From: an uncultured Eubacteriales bacterium
Lineage (GTDB): Bacteria; Bacillota; Clostridia; Oscillospirales; Acutalibacteraceae
Reading direction: 5' to 3'
Assembly (NCBI GenBank): GCA_934444365.1
Contig: CAKSCM010000012.1
Location: 1-59,338, forward strand
DNA length: 59,338 bases
Positions within the stretch are counted from its first letter, which is position 1. Every line of letters begins with the position of its first letter. The position numbers and the translations under genes are program-made. Positions 44,156 through 52,732 of this stretch are shown here, piece after piece. Under the pieces are notes generated by a model that searched no databases, was not told the origin of the DNA, and saw only the letters and a program-made list of their open reading frames with translations.

Positions 44156-45217
44156 TCACTTTTTATAAACCAACACAAGACCCGAGCGCTGATAGATCTG
44201 TGCCACATCAACAAGCTCCATTCCGCCGGCATTTGCAGTAATAAGGTTTGATACCCATGTTACACCGAAATCCACCGTGCCGCCGGCAACCGCGGTTGTC
44301 TCGCCGATGTCGCCGCCTCCGGGGGTGATGGTAACATTAAGGCCGACCTCATCGTAATAGCCCTTGTCCTTTGCAACATAATAGCCCATAAACTGAGCCT
44401 GGGGCAGCCATTTAAGCTGTATCGAAACATCGCTTTTCTCGGGTGTGCCTATCTCTCCGGTAAGGAATGATGCATCCCTGATATCGTCAAGCGTAAGACT
44501 CGAAAGCTTTGCCGAGGCCGCACTATCGTCAAGCTTTATGTATTTTTTCGCAAGATCAAGCGTTTGCTGCAGCGCCTCGTCGTCCATATGTCCGTAATCG
44601 GTAACGGTGTTGCCCTTTGTGTCGGTCTGAACAAGCTTTACAACCTCTTTTGCCATATAAGCCTGATGTGCCGAAGAAACCGAAGAGCCTGCCTTGTAAA
44701 CTATCTCCGCTGCTTCATCGGGATGCTCGCAGGCATATTTCCAGCCCTTAAGCGATGCCGAGACAAATGCACGGACCGTATTCGGATTTTCTTTTGCAAA
44801 ATCCTTGGTGCAGAAAATCATATCCTCAAGCATCGCAACGCCCTGGTCGTTCATATCGATTATTCCGACCTTGTCGCCGTAGCCGTAGCCGCCGTCATAA
44901 TCGTTTTTTACAAGACCAAGCTCGTTATATGTCATAGCCGAAGCCAAAGTAATGGCGTCGGTATCAAACTGATCCATGGTAAAGTCCATGCTAACATAAT
45001 CGGTGGGCTGATCGTACTTTGCCAAAAGCGCCTGTATTTCATACTCGTTGCCGAGTCCCCAGTTGCCCACCATTCCGGCCTTCGCGGCCGAAACTATTCT
45101 CTGCTCGTCCGTCATATCGGCTCCGGACGAAACGTCCTTATTCTTATCCCCGCATCCTGCAAAGAAAAGTGCGAGCAGTGCCGATAAAGCAATCGCCGTA
45201 AATCTTCTCATTTTCAT
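44156..45217 (-). CDS. ABC solute-binding lipoprotein, circularly permuted NMT1/ThiY type
   Basis: This 353-residue lipoprotein (lipobox FAGC, Cys22) belongs to the NMT1/ThiY/SsuA-like binding proteins for pyrimidine-type ligands, but its two halves are swapped. Residues about 45-250 (GNWGLGNEYEIQALL, SAMTYNELG, GVAMLED, SLKGWKYACEHPDEA) correspond to the part that normally comes second. Residues about 264-353 (VSIQLKWLPQAQFMGYYVAKDKGYY, DFGVTW, IYQRSGLVLV) are the part that normally follows the signal peptide. The protein ends at the point where the normal sequence would continue into residue 45. It still covers the whole fold. RBS GGAGG. Confidence 0.9.
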   Translation of the reverse strand: MKMRRFTAIALSALLALFFAGCGDKNKDVSSGADMTDEQRIVSAAKAGMVGNWGLGNEYEIQALLAKYDQPTDYVSMDFTMDQFDTDAITLASAMTYNELGLVKNDYDGGYGYGDKVGIIDMNDQGVAMLEDMIFCTKDFAKENPNTVRAFVSASLKGWKYACEHPDEAAEIVYKAGSSVSSAHQAYMAKEVVKLVQTDTKGNTVTDYGHMDDEALQQTLDLAKKYIKLDDSAASAKLSSLTLDDIRDASFLTGEIGTPEKSDVSIQLKWLPQAQFMGYYVAKDKGYYDEVGLNVTITPGGGDIGETTAVAGGTVDFGVTWVSNLITANAGGMELVDVAQIYQRSGLVLVYKK

Positions 45218-45259
45218 TTCAATAACCTCCGATTTATGTAATTTTTATAACAAAAAAGC

Positions 45260-46072
45260 TCAGCGACGCTTTTTCATTATCAGATTTTCCGTTGCCGATA
45301 AAACGGCAAACAGCCCGATGCCTATAATGCAGGCGACCGCTATATAAGCCCACGCCGTGGAATATTGCGCCTTTAAAATGTTTTCTCTTATCATCCGGCC
45401 GACGCCGCATACCTTCTCGGCGAAATACTCGCTTACAAGCGCCGCCATGACGCTTGCCGGAACGCTTACCTTAAGCGACGTAAACACAAAAGGTATGCTG
45501 TTCGGCGCCCTCAGTTTAAATAGCACCATCGTCTTTTTAGCTGCATAGGATTTCATAAGATCAAGCGAAAAGGGCGGCAATTCCGTAAGTCCCCTGTATG
45601 CATTAAGAGTCATTGAAGCAATGCTTACGATTATAACTATAAGCAATTTCATAACGTAGCTCCTAACCGACACATCGGAGCTTACCCTTCTTGTCCACTG
45701 GAGCATCACCGCCGATAAAGCAACTATCGGTACGGCGCTTACGGCCGCAATAACGGTCAGTCCCGTGGCTCCGAATCTCGGTGAAAAACAAGCTAAGACC
45801 GAAAGTATATAACCTATAACCGAGCCGATTATAAGCCCGGGTATTATTACCGAAAGGGTAATTTTCGTGTTCTGCCAGATAGCCGCGCCGTTATCGTTTA
45901 TAATCTCGATGATCTTTGTCGGCACCGGTAATATCACAGAGCTTGTATTAAGCAGCCGATGTAATATCCCGGCCTGCCACAAGGCAATAATCAAAACACC
46001 GAACGCCGTGGGATAAACTACAGCCTTAACTCCGCTGTGCGCCGGCTTTGACGGCAATTTCATCCTCGCCAT
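45260..46072 (-). CDS. ABC transporter permease (SsuC/ThiX-like)
   Basis: This permease of about 270 residues has six predicted helices and an EAA-type loop (SYAAKKTMVLFKLRAPNSIPFVFTSLK). I placed the start at 46072 (MARMKLPSK) with GGAGG about 8 nt upstream; the longer frame would overlap the upstream permease. It forms the membrane channel with the permease at 46086 for the importer of this operon. Confidence 0.9.
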   Translation of the reverse strand: MARMKLPSKPAHSGVKAVVYPTAFGVLIIALWQAGILHRLLNTSSVILPVPTKIIEIINDNGAAIWQNTKITLSVIIPGLIIGSVIGYILSVLACFSPRFGATGLTVIAAVSAVPIVALSAVMLQWTRRVSSDVSVRSYVMKLLIVIIVSIASMTLNAYRGLTELPPFSLDLMKSYAAKKTMVLFKLRAPNSIPFVFTSLKVSVPASVMAALVSEYFAEKVCGVGRMIRENILKAQYSTAWAYIAVACIIGIGLFAVLSATENLIMKKRR

Positions 46073-46085
46073 TTCTACTTCCTCC

Positions 46086-46889
46086 TTACTTCCTGTGACG
46101 GCAAATAAGCTTTTCTGCAAATCCGATAATAACAAAGCTTAAAACACCGATTACGGCGCTTAAGACTATTATCTGCCAGAAAACATATCTTGTCATAGCT
46201 CCTTTAAGAGACTGTGATAAAAGACATCCGAGCCCCACGCCGCCTTGCAGCGTATCGACAAGTATAGATGCGGTAATCGCCATGGGAGCCGCTATCTTAA
46301 GACCCGTAAAAAAGTACGGCAAACAGGCCGGGAACATGGTTTTAAAATAAAACTGTCCTACACTTGCGGCATACGAATACATAAGCTCGTGCTTTTCCTT
46401 TTGAACCGACTTAAAGCCTGCAAGGGTATTTGCTGCCACCGGATAAAAGGTAAGTATTGCGGCTATAACTATCCGGCTTTTCGCAATATCTCCGGTAAGC
46501 GCCAGTATAATAGGCGCCAGTCCCAAAACCGGTATCATCTGGATAAGCATAAGATATGGAAACGCGATTTTTTCGACCGTATCGAACAGGCTCATCAGCA
46601 GCGCCAATATGAATCCGAGCGCCGTTCCTACGGCAAACCCAACACCGGCACGGGAGAGCGTTGCTCCGGCGTTTTCAAGCACCATTCCTAAAGCGGTTTG
46701 TGTCCCGTTGATTTTTTCGGTTGATATTACCGAGCTTATTATTCCGCCGATATGCGGTAAAAAGTTTTCGGGCGAACGCTCGGTAAATTCCACAATCGTC
46801 GCGAACAGCTCCCAAACCGCTATAATAATGAGCGTCCACAAAACCGGCATAAACCATTTTGCATTGCAGATCTTTTTAAGGGCTTTCAT
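46086..46889 (-). CDS. ABC transporter permease (SsuC/ThiX-like)
   Basis: This 267-residue permease has six predicted helices and a coupling loop around SYAASVGQFYFKTMFPACLPYFFTGLK. It is paralogous to the next permease, so the importer is a heterodimeric channel. Its start lies 3 nt after the stop of the ATP-binding gene. Confidence 0.9.
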   Translation of the reverse strand: MKALKKICNAKWFMPVLWTLIIIAVWELFATIVEFTERSPENFLPHIGGIISSVISTEKINGTQTALGMVLENAGATLSRAGVGFAVGTALGFILALLMSLFDTVEKIAFPYLMLIQMIPVLGLAPIILALTGDIAKSRIVIAAILTFYPVAANTLAGFKSVQKEKHELMYSYAASVGQFYFKTMFPACLPYFFTGLKIAAPMAITASILVDTLQGGVGLGCLLSQSLKGAMTRYVFWQIIVLSAVIGVLSFVIIGFAEKLICRHRK

Positions 46890-46892
46890 TTT

Positions 46893-47657
46893 TTACACCC
46901 CCTCAAAGCTTTCGCGCGTTTTTGCTACGTAATCGGTGAATTCCTGCGTATCCTTGATCTCGATGGTTCTGGGTCTTGGCAAATCGATATCAATTACCGC
47001 CGAAAGTCTGCCCGGATGAGGCGATAAAACACAAACTCTGTCCGAAAGAAATACCGATTCTGCTATATTATGCGTTACAAAAACTATTGTTTTGTTTGTC
47101 TTACGCCAGATTCTCAAAAGATCCTCGTGCAGCTTTTCGCGTGTAAATTCGTCAAGCGCCGAAAAAGGTTCGTCCATTAGCAGTATCTCGGGCTGAATTG
47201 CAAGCGCCCTTGCAATTCCGACACGCTGCTGCATACCGCCGGACAACTGTTTCGGATAATGATCGGCAAAATCCTTAAGGCCTACCAGCTCCAGCATCTG
47301 CATCGCCCGTTCCTCACGGTCGGCTTTCGGTACCTTCAATATCTCCATCGGCAATATTACGTTTTTCTTAACCGTCCGCCAGTCATAAAGCACGGGGCTT
47401 TGAAAAACAATACCGTATTTCCTTTTAAGACGCGCCGCCTCCGGTGTTTCCCCGCCGACGGTAACCTCTCCGCTCGTAGGCTTGAGCAAATCGGCAATTA
47501 TTCTCAAAAGGGTTGTTTTGCCGCAGCCCGACGGTCCCAGAAGCGATATAAATTCTCCTTTTTTGATATCAATGCTTACATTTGTAAGCGCCGTAACGCC
47601 GTTCTCGTATTCCATACCGATGTTTTTAAGCATTATCTCGGTTGTATTTGCGTTCAT
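46893..47657 (-). CDS. ABC transporter ATP-binding protein (SsuB/ThiZ-like)
   Basis: This 254-residue ATPase shows Walker A GPSGCGKT near residue 42, LSGGMQQR, Walker B ILLMDEPFSALD and the H-loop VTHN. It is the first gene of the pyrimidine operon and energises the importer with two permeases and the permuted binding protein. RBS GGAG lies about 8 nt upstream. Upstream are a promoter and a leader terminator. Confidence 0.93.
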   Translation of the reverse strand: MNANTTEIMLKNIGMEYENGVTALTNVSIDIKKGEFISLLGPSGCGKTTLLRIIADLLKPTSGEVTVGGETPEAARLKRKYGIVFQSPVLYDWRTVKKNVILPMEILKVPKADREERAMQMLELVGLKDFADHYPKQLSGGMQQRVGIARALAIQPEILLMDEPFSALDEFTREKLHEDLLRIWRKTNKTIVFVTHNIAESVFLSDRVCVLSPHPGRLSAVIDIDLPRPRTIEIKDTQEFTDYVAKTRESFEGV

Positions 47658-47682
47658 TTTTATCGCTCCGTTTCCCTGAGAA

Positions 47683-47729
47683 TAAAAAAACAGACAACCG
47701 CACCTTTTTTGTCAGGCGCCATTGTCTGT
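47683..47729 (-). promoter_or_regulatory. Leader terminator (attenuator) of the pyrimidine operon
   Basis: Stem ACAGACAA/TTGTCTGT with an inner GCGCC/GGTGC pairing is followed on the minus strand by TTTTTTTATT. It lies between the operon promoter and the first gene, so it should reduce readthrough unless relieved. I do not recognise a known riboswitch in the short leader of about 90 nt. Confidence 0.75.
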
Positions 47730-47756
47730 CTGAATTTTGTTTTTTAATTTGACAGT

Positions 47757-47786
47757 ATTATAAAACACTATAGCACGGCTTGTCAA
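47757..47786 (-). promoter_or_regulatory. Pyrimidine operon promoter
   Basis: The minus strand has TTGACA (47781-47786), an 18-nt spacer and TATAAT (47757-47762). CACGG and CCGTG flank the -35 box as an inverted repeat (47774-47791), a possible PucR or other operator. Confidence 0.8.
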
Positions 47787-48023
47787 CCGTGTTTTTTCAC
47801 ATCGTGCAAATTAAACATTTATTCCGGATTATCCGTATCCTTTTTTTAATCAAGTAGATATGTTTTCGAAAAAACTAAGGCTCTGTTTATGCTGCCGCAC
47901 AACGCTTTTATACGGACCGATGTGCAGCAGCACAAGCTGTTAAAACCGGAAAATTGGCAAAAAACGTATCACGGCAAAGATCATCATAATTACCGAAATT
48001 CCAATTGAATCAAAAGAAAACAA
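47787..48023. other. Intergenic stretch left of the tRNA-Leu fragment
   Basis: No gene is visible. TGCTGCCGCACA (47890-47901) pairs with TGTGCAGCAGCA (47921-47932) in 11 of 12 positions. Confidence 0.5.
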
Positions 48024-48065
48024 CAAAAAACAAACGACGGTCTTTCATGCCGAAAACCGTCGTTT
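48024..48065 (-). terminator. Terminator downstream of the tRNA-Leu fragment
   Basis: Stem AAACGACGGT/ACCGTCGTTT is followed on the minus strand by GTTTTTTG. It begins 4 nt after the CCA end of the tRNA fragment, as expected for a former intact tRNA gene. It may now also end the ATP synthase transcript. Confidence 0.85.
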
Positions 48066-48068
48066 TTC

Positions 48069-48122
48069 TGGTGCGGATAACAGGAATTGAACCTGCATGG
48101 TATTGCTACCACTAGAACCTGA
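48069..48122 (-). pseudogene. 3' half of tRNA-Leu(CAG), probable att site
   Basis: Read on the minus strand, 54 nt match the 3' half of a tRNA-Leu: anticodon-loop remainder with CAG, stem end TTCTAG, a long variable arm TGGTA-GCAA-TACCA, T-arm GCAGG-TTCAATT-CCTGT, acceptor TATCCGC, discriminator A and CCA. No D-arm or 5' acceptor GCGGATA is present upstream. A break at the anticodon loop is typical of integration into tRNA genes. On that reading the inserted DNA lies to the right (higher coordinates), with the restored tRNA beyond this window. Confidence 0.85.
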
Positions 48123-48209
48123 CGGTAACGCCACCTCGGTGAAAGGTTAAAGTGTAAACAACAATATTACTGTTATCACCTGTTTCAAGGTATTCAACAG
48201 GATAAGTCT

Positions 48210-48620
48210 TTACTGCTCGCTGCTGTTTTTAACGCGCAGACGAGCAACCGCGCGCGCCAAAGTCATCTGCGCGGTATGGTATTCGCGTATGCTCTGCTTT
48301 TGCAGCATAGCCTCTTTTGCGGCGTCTGCCGCCTGCTTTGCTTTAAGTGCATCAATGTCTTCAGGTCGCTCTGCGCTGTCAACAAGCACAAGCACCTCGT
48401 TGTTTTCAATTTTCACAAGTCCCGATGACACTGCGGCGATCTTTACCGTTTCACCCGGAATGTGATATTCCATTTTACCCGGGACAACGGCGCTTATGGT
48501 ATTGCAGTGACCCGCCATAATTCCGTACTGTCCGTGCAGCGTCGGGACAACTAAGGATTCGCACTTTCCTTCGTAAAATGTGTGAGACGCCGCCAAAATA
48601 TGCACATTAAAGCTGCTCAT
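48210..48620 (-). CDS. atpC: ATP synthase epsilon subunit
   Basis: This 136-residue epsilon subunit of F1 has an N-terminal beta-sandwich (FNVHILAASHTFYEGKCESLVVPTLHGQYGIMAGH) and a C-terminal helical hairpin. It belongs to the central stalk and can inhibit ATP hydrolysis. It overlaps atpD by 4 nt (ATGA), so the pair is translationally coupled. It is the last gene of the operon. Confidence 0.95.
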   Translation of the reverse strand: MSSFNVHILAASHTFYEGKCESLVVPTLHGQYGIMAGHCNTISAVVPGKMEYHIPGETVKIAAVSSGLVKIENNEVLVLVDSAERPEDIDALKAKQAADAAKEAMLQKQSIREYHTAQMTLARAVARLRVKNSSEQ

Positions 48621-50029
48621 ATGCTTTCTTCCTTTTTCAGCTCATCGGCACGGAGCTTCACATCGTCAATCGTACCCACATTATAAAATGCCGCTTCCGG
48701 GTATTCGTCCATCTCTCCGTCAAGAATCATCTTAAATCCGCGTACCGTTTCGCTTAAAGGAACATAAACTCCGGGTATGCCCGTAAATTTTTCGGCAACA
48801 TGTGTAGGCTGTGCAAAAAAACGCTGAATTTTTCTGGCACGGGCTACAACCCGCCTATCCTCCTCGCTTAATTCGTCCATACCGAGAATAGCGATGATGT
48901 CCTGCAATTCGTTGTATTTTTGAAGTACTTCCTGTACACGGCGCGCAACGCTGTAATGTTCTTCTCCTACCACATTCGCTTCCAAAATTCTTGAAGTTGA
49001 GGCAAGCGGATCAACCGCCGGGTAAATACCCTGTTCGGCAATTTTACGGCTTAAAACAGTGGTTGCGTCAAGATGAGTAAATGTTGTGGCAGGCGCCGGG
49101 TCGGTAAGATCGTCAGCCGGCACATAAACCGCCTGAACGGAGGTGACCGAGCCGTTTTTTGTTGATGTTATGCGTTCCTGCAATGAGCCCATTTCCTCGG
49201 CAAGCGTGGGCTGATAGCCGACTGCCGACGGCATACGGCCGAGCAATGTTGAAACCTCGCTGCCTGCCTGCACAAAACGGAAAATGTTATCGATAAACAG
49301 CAGCACATCCTTGCCTGCCGTATCGCGGAAGTATTCCGCCATAGTAAGACCAGAAAGCGCTACGCGCATACGCACTCCGGGCGATTCGTTCATTTGCCCG
49401 AACACAAGCGCGGTTTTATCAGAAACACCGCTTTCGCGCATTTCATTCCACAAATCGTTGCCCTCGCGGCTGCGCTCGCCGACGCCCGTAAACACCGAAT
49501 AACCGCCGTGTTCCATAGCAACATTATGTATAAGCTCCTGTATCAGCACGGTCTTACCGACTCCCGCGCCTCCGAACAGACCGATCTTACCGCCTTTCGG
49601 ATAGGGTTCCAAAAGGTCTATGACCTTAATGCCCGTTTCAAGTATTTCAGCCGCTGGGCGCTGCTCGGCAAAACTTGGTGCTTTGCGGTGAATTTCCCAC
49701 TTTTCCATATCCTGCGGCAGCGGCGTTTCGCCGTCTATCGGCTCGCCCAAAACATTGAACATTCTTCCGAGCGTTTTTTCACCTACCGGAACGGAAATAC
49801 CCTTTCCGTTTGCCTCTACCGTCATACCGCGCGACAAATTTTCACTCGCGCCCAAAAGAATACAGCGTACTCTGTCCTTCCCGATATGCTGGGCGACCTC
49901 CATAATGCGTTTTTCGCCTTTAACGGTAACGCTCAGTGCCTCTTTGATTTTCGGCAGACAGCCTTTCGGGAATTCACAGTCTATAACCGGACCCGAAATT
50001 GCCGTTATTTTTCCGTATACTTCGCTCAC
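48617..50029 (-). CDS. atpD: ATP synthase beta subunit
   Basis: This catalytic beta subunit of about 470 residues contains Walker A GGAGVGKT, the GERSREGNDL segment and the DELSEEDRRVVARARKIQRF C-terminal region. I placed the start at GTG 50029, which has AGGAGG about 10 nt upstream and overlaps the atpG stop as GTGA. An earlier in-frame GTG at 50038 lies too close to that site. Confidence 0.96.
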   Translation of the reverse strand: MSEVYGKITAISGPVIDCEFPKGCLPKIKEALSVTVKGEKRIMEVAQHIGKDRVRCILLGASENLSRGMTVEANGKGISVPVGEKTLGRMFNVLGEPIDGETPLPQDMEKWEIHRKAPSFAEQRPAAEILETGIKVIDLLEPYPKGGKIGLFGGAGVGKTVLIQELIHNVAMEHGGYSVFTGVGERSREGNDLWNEMRESGVSDKTALVFGQMNESPGVRMRVALSGLTMAEYFRDTAGKDVLLFIDNIFRFVQAGSEVSTLLGRMPSAVGYQPTLAEEMGSLQERITSTKNGSVTSVQAVYVPADDLTDPAPATTFTHLDATTVLSRKIAEQGIYPAVDPLASTSRILEANVVGEEHYSVARRVQEVLQKYNELQDIIAILGMDELSEEDRRVVARARKIQRFFAQPTHVAEKFTGIPGVYVPLSETVRGFKMILDGEMDEYPEAAFYNVGTIDDVKLRADELKKEESI

Positions 50030-50943
50030 AGAGCGCACACCTCCTGTTGTTTTCTTTTAATTTTATGTTTCTGCGCTTTAGCGCCCGAAGATATTTCGGT
50101 TATCTCCCCGGTTATTGCCGCCTGTCGCAGTCTGTTGTACTCCACCGAAAGTGAAGAAAGTATCTTCTCGGCGTTCTGCCCCGCTGAATTCATAGCGGAC
50201 ATACGCGCGTTTTGCTCACTGCAAAAGCTGTCGACAAGCGCACTGTAAATATACCCCGAAACATAGCTCGGAATAATATTATCAAGCACTTTTTCTACCG
50301 ACGGAGTAAATTCAAACGGGGTTTTAACCTGCTTTTCTGTTTGATTGGACGCAAAAACTTTACGGTGAAACGGTAAAAGGCGTTCGGTTTTCGGTTCCTC
50401 CGTCATTCCGTTTTTCATATCCGTATAAATTACAAATATTTTTTGTACCCGCCCTTTATCAAAAAGCTCAAGCAGAATTTCACTGATTTCACGGGCACGC
50501 TGCATGGTCGGATTCTGCGCCGTGTAAAGAAAACTGCGCGCAACAGGTATTTTATGGCGTGTAAAATATTGCCTGCCGTATTCGCCGACGACAAAAAACT
50601 TTGTGTCGGGATGCTCAGCCCTCATTTTTTCAGCCTCTTTAAGCACATTTTGATTATACATTCCCGCAAGACCCTTATCTGCCGTAATTACAAGACAGGC
50701 ATAGGTGCCGTTCAGCACGGGTTCGCCCTCGTCAGGATAAAAGTATCGGCTTTTTACATCCTTAACCGTGCGGAAAATACGCTTTATTTCGCTTTTCATA
50801 GCGTCAAAATACGGTCTTGTTTTATCAAGCTCGGATTTTGCCTTACGCATTTTGGTGGAGGCTATAAGATACATTGCGTTTGTTATTTTTTGCGTATCGC
50901 GCACGCTTTTAATACGGTCTTTCAGTTCTTTTGTATTTGCCAT
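50026..50943 (-). CDS. atpG: ATP synthase gamma subunit
   Basis: This 305-residue rotor shaft subunit has the conserved N-terminal coiled-coil helix (KELKDRIKSVRDTQKITNAMYLIASTKM), the ITADKGLAGMYN segment and the C-terminal helix (ARMSAMNSAGQNAEKIL) that penetrates the alpha/beta ring. It has a lysine-rich C-terminal extension of about 20 residues. Confidence 0.96.
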   Translation of the reverse strand: MANTKELKDRIKSVRDTQKITNAMYLIASTKMRKAKSELDKTRPYFDAMKSEIKRIFRTVKDVKSRYFYPDEGEPVLNGTYACLVITADKGLAGMYNQNVLKEAEKMRAEHPDTKFFVVGEYGRQYFTRHKIPVARSFLYTAQNPTMQRAREISEILLELFDKGRVQKIFVIYTDMKNGMTEEPKTERLLPFHRKVFASNQTEKQVKTPFEFTPSVEKVLDNIIPSYVSGYIYSALVDSFCSEQNARMSAMNSAGQNAEKILSSLSVEYNRLRQAAITGEITEISSGAKAQKHKIKRKQQEVCAL

Positions 50944-50953
50944 ATCTCACGCC

Positions 50954-52729
50954 TTACCTTTCGGCATCGCTTACGAATTTTTTTGCAAACTCAAGTATTG
51001 CCTTGCGGTCGCTGTCATCGGTTTGACCTGTGCGGTCAATCTTCTCGCAAATATCGGGTATCTGAACCTCCGCCGTGTCAAGCATATTACGGCTGACAGA
51101 CGGTATTTCATCTGTTTTAACATCAGTAAAAGTGTGACCGAGCGCCGCCGTAAGCAAAATAACCTGTTCGTGCTGACTGTAAGGGTGATACTGCTGCTGA
51201 CGGAGCAGGCGCATAAGCCCCTGACCGTAGCGCAGCTGCCGCTTTGTCATTTCATCAAGGTCGCTTGAGAACTGCATAAACACTTCCATTTCACGGTATT
51301 GAGCAAGGTCAAGACGGATAGCACCGGCAGCCTTTTTCATAGCCTTTGTCTGTGCGGCGCCGCCCACACGCGAAACCGAAAGTCCGACATTAACGGCAGG
51401 CCGCTGTCCCGCGTGAAAGAGATCGCTTTCCAAAAATATCTGTCCGTCGGTTATGGAAATTATATTTGTCGGGATATACGCCGACACATCGCCTTCCTGC
51501 GTTTCAACAATAGGCAAAGCCGTCATACTGCCGCCTCCGAGATCCTCGGATAAATGCGCCGAGCGTTCCAAAAGTCTTGAATGAAGATAGAATACATCGC
51601 CCGGATAAGCTTCACGTCCCGGAGAGCGTTCAAGCAATAAGCTTAATGTGCGGTAAGCAATGGCGTGCTTTGAAAGATCGTCATATACTATAAGCACATC
51701 CTGCCCTTTGTGCATAAAATACTCACCCATAGCACAGCCGGCATACGGAGCTATGTATTGCAACGTTGCCGAATCGCTTGCCGTTGCGGCTACAACCGCG
51801 GTATATTCGAGTGCGCCGCGGCGTCGCAGGGTTTCAGTAAGCTGTGCCACCGAAGACGCCTTCTGACCGATAGCCACATAAATGCAAACCGTATTTTTGC
51901 CCTTTTGGTTGAGTATGGTATCAAGCGCAATGGCGGTTTTGCCCGTCTGACGGTCGCCTATTATAAGCTCACGCTGTCCGCGGCCTATCGGGAACATTGA
52001 ATCAATGGCAAGAAGCCCCGTTTCCATAGGCTTATTTACGGGTTGGCGTTCTATAATACCGGGAGCCGGTTTTTCAATAGGATAGTAATCCTCGGCTGAA
52101 ATCTCGCCCTCATTGTCGATGGGTTGACCCAACGCGTCGATAACACGCCCCAAAAATCCGTCTCCTACCGGTATACCGGCGGTCTTTTTGGTGCGGCGAA
52201 CGACGCTGCCCTCAACAATTTCGCCCTCATCGCCGAAAACAACGCAACCTATCTCGTTTTCCTGCAAATCAAGTATCATACCCTTAATGCCGCATTCAAA
52301 CAATACTATTTCGCCGTATTCGGCTCCGCTGAGTCCGCTGAGCGTTGCAATGCCGTCACCCACGGTTAATACAGTACCTACTTCATCCGCGTCAGGTACA
52401 GCCTCAAAGTCGTCCATTGCCTGCCGTATAAGCGGCATAACATCACCTGAAGAATGTACCGCCTCGGCAATTTTTTCCTTTAACTGACGGCTTTTTCCCT
52501 CGGGACTCCAGTCATATATTTCATCAAGATTCCACTTGTAAACGGCAGTTCCGAGTTCAATACGAAAGCCGTCGTTTACACTGTCGTCCTGTTTCCATAT
52601 AACCTCAACCGACTTTCCGCACTTTTTTTCAAGGTATTTACAAAGCCTTTCCTTTTGCAGCGCCGTGGGTTCTTTTGCGCTGTATAGGTAGGCGCAGACC
52701 TCTATTTTTCTGATTTCGTGATCGGTCAT
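50954..52729 (-). CDS. atpA: ATP synthase alpha subunit fused to a delta C-terminal-type domain
   Basis: This 591-residue protein is a fusion. Residues about 8-88 match the C-terminal part of the delta subunit (AtpH): LYSAKEPTALQKERLCKYL, KKCGKSVEVI, then D-x-SV-x2-GFRIELG. From about residue 92 it is a complete alpha subunit: LIRQAMDDFE, VGTVLTVGDGIA, Walker A GDRQTGKT (258-265), and the C-terminal helical domain. The N-terminal helical domain of delta, which normally contacts alpha, is missing. Only 3 nt separate this gene from atpF, so no separate atpH fits at the usual position. RBS GGAGG lies 9 nt upstream of the ATG, so the fusion start is real. Confidence 0.93.
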   Translation of the reverse strand: MTDHEIRKIEVCAYLYSAKEPTALQKERLCKYLEKKCGKSVEVIWKQDDSVNDGFRIELGTAVYKWNLDEIYDWSPEGKSRQLKEKIAEAVHSSGDVMPLIRQAMDDFEAVPDADEVGTVLTVGDGIATLSGLSGAEYGEIVLFECGIKGMILDLQENEIGCVVFGDEGEIVEGSVVRRTKKTAGIPVGDGFLGRVIDALGQPIDNEGEISAEDYYPIEKPAPGIIERQPVNKPMETGLLAIDSMFPIGRGQRELIIGDRQTGKTAIALDTILNQKGKNTVCIYVAIGQKASSVAQLTETLRRRGALEYTAVVAATASDSATLQYIAPYAGCAMGEYFMHKGQDVLIVYDDLSKHAIAYRTLSLLLERSPGREAYPGDVFYLHSRLLERSAHLSEDLGGGSMTALPIVETQEGDVSAYIPTNIISITDGQIFLESDLFHAGQRPAVNVGLSVSRVGGAAQTKAMKKAAGAIRLDLAQYREMEVFMQFSSDLDEMTKRQLRYGQGLMRLLRQQQYHPYSQHEQVILLTAALGHTFTDVKTDEIPSVSRNMLDTAEVQIPDICEKIDRTGQTDDSDRKAILEFAKKFVSDAER

Positions 52730-52732
52730 AGG

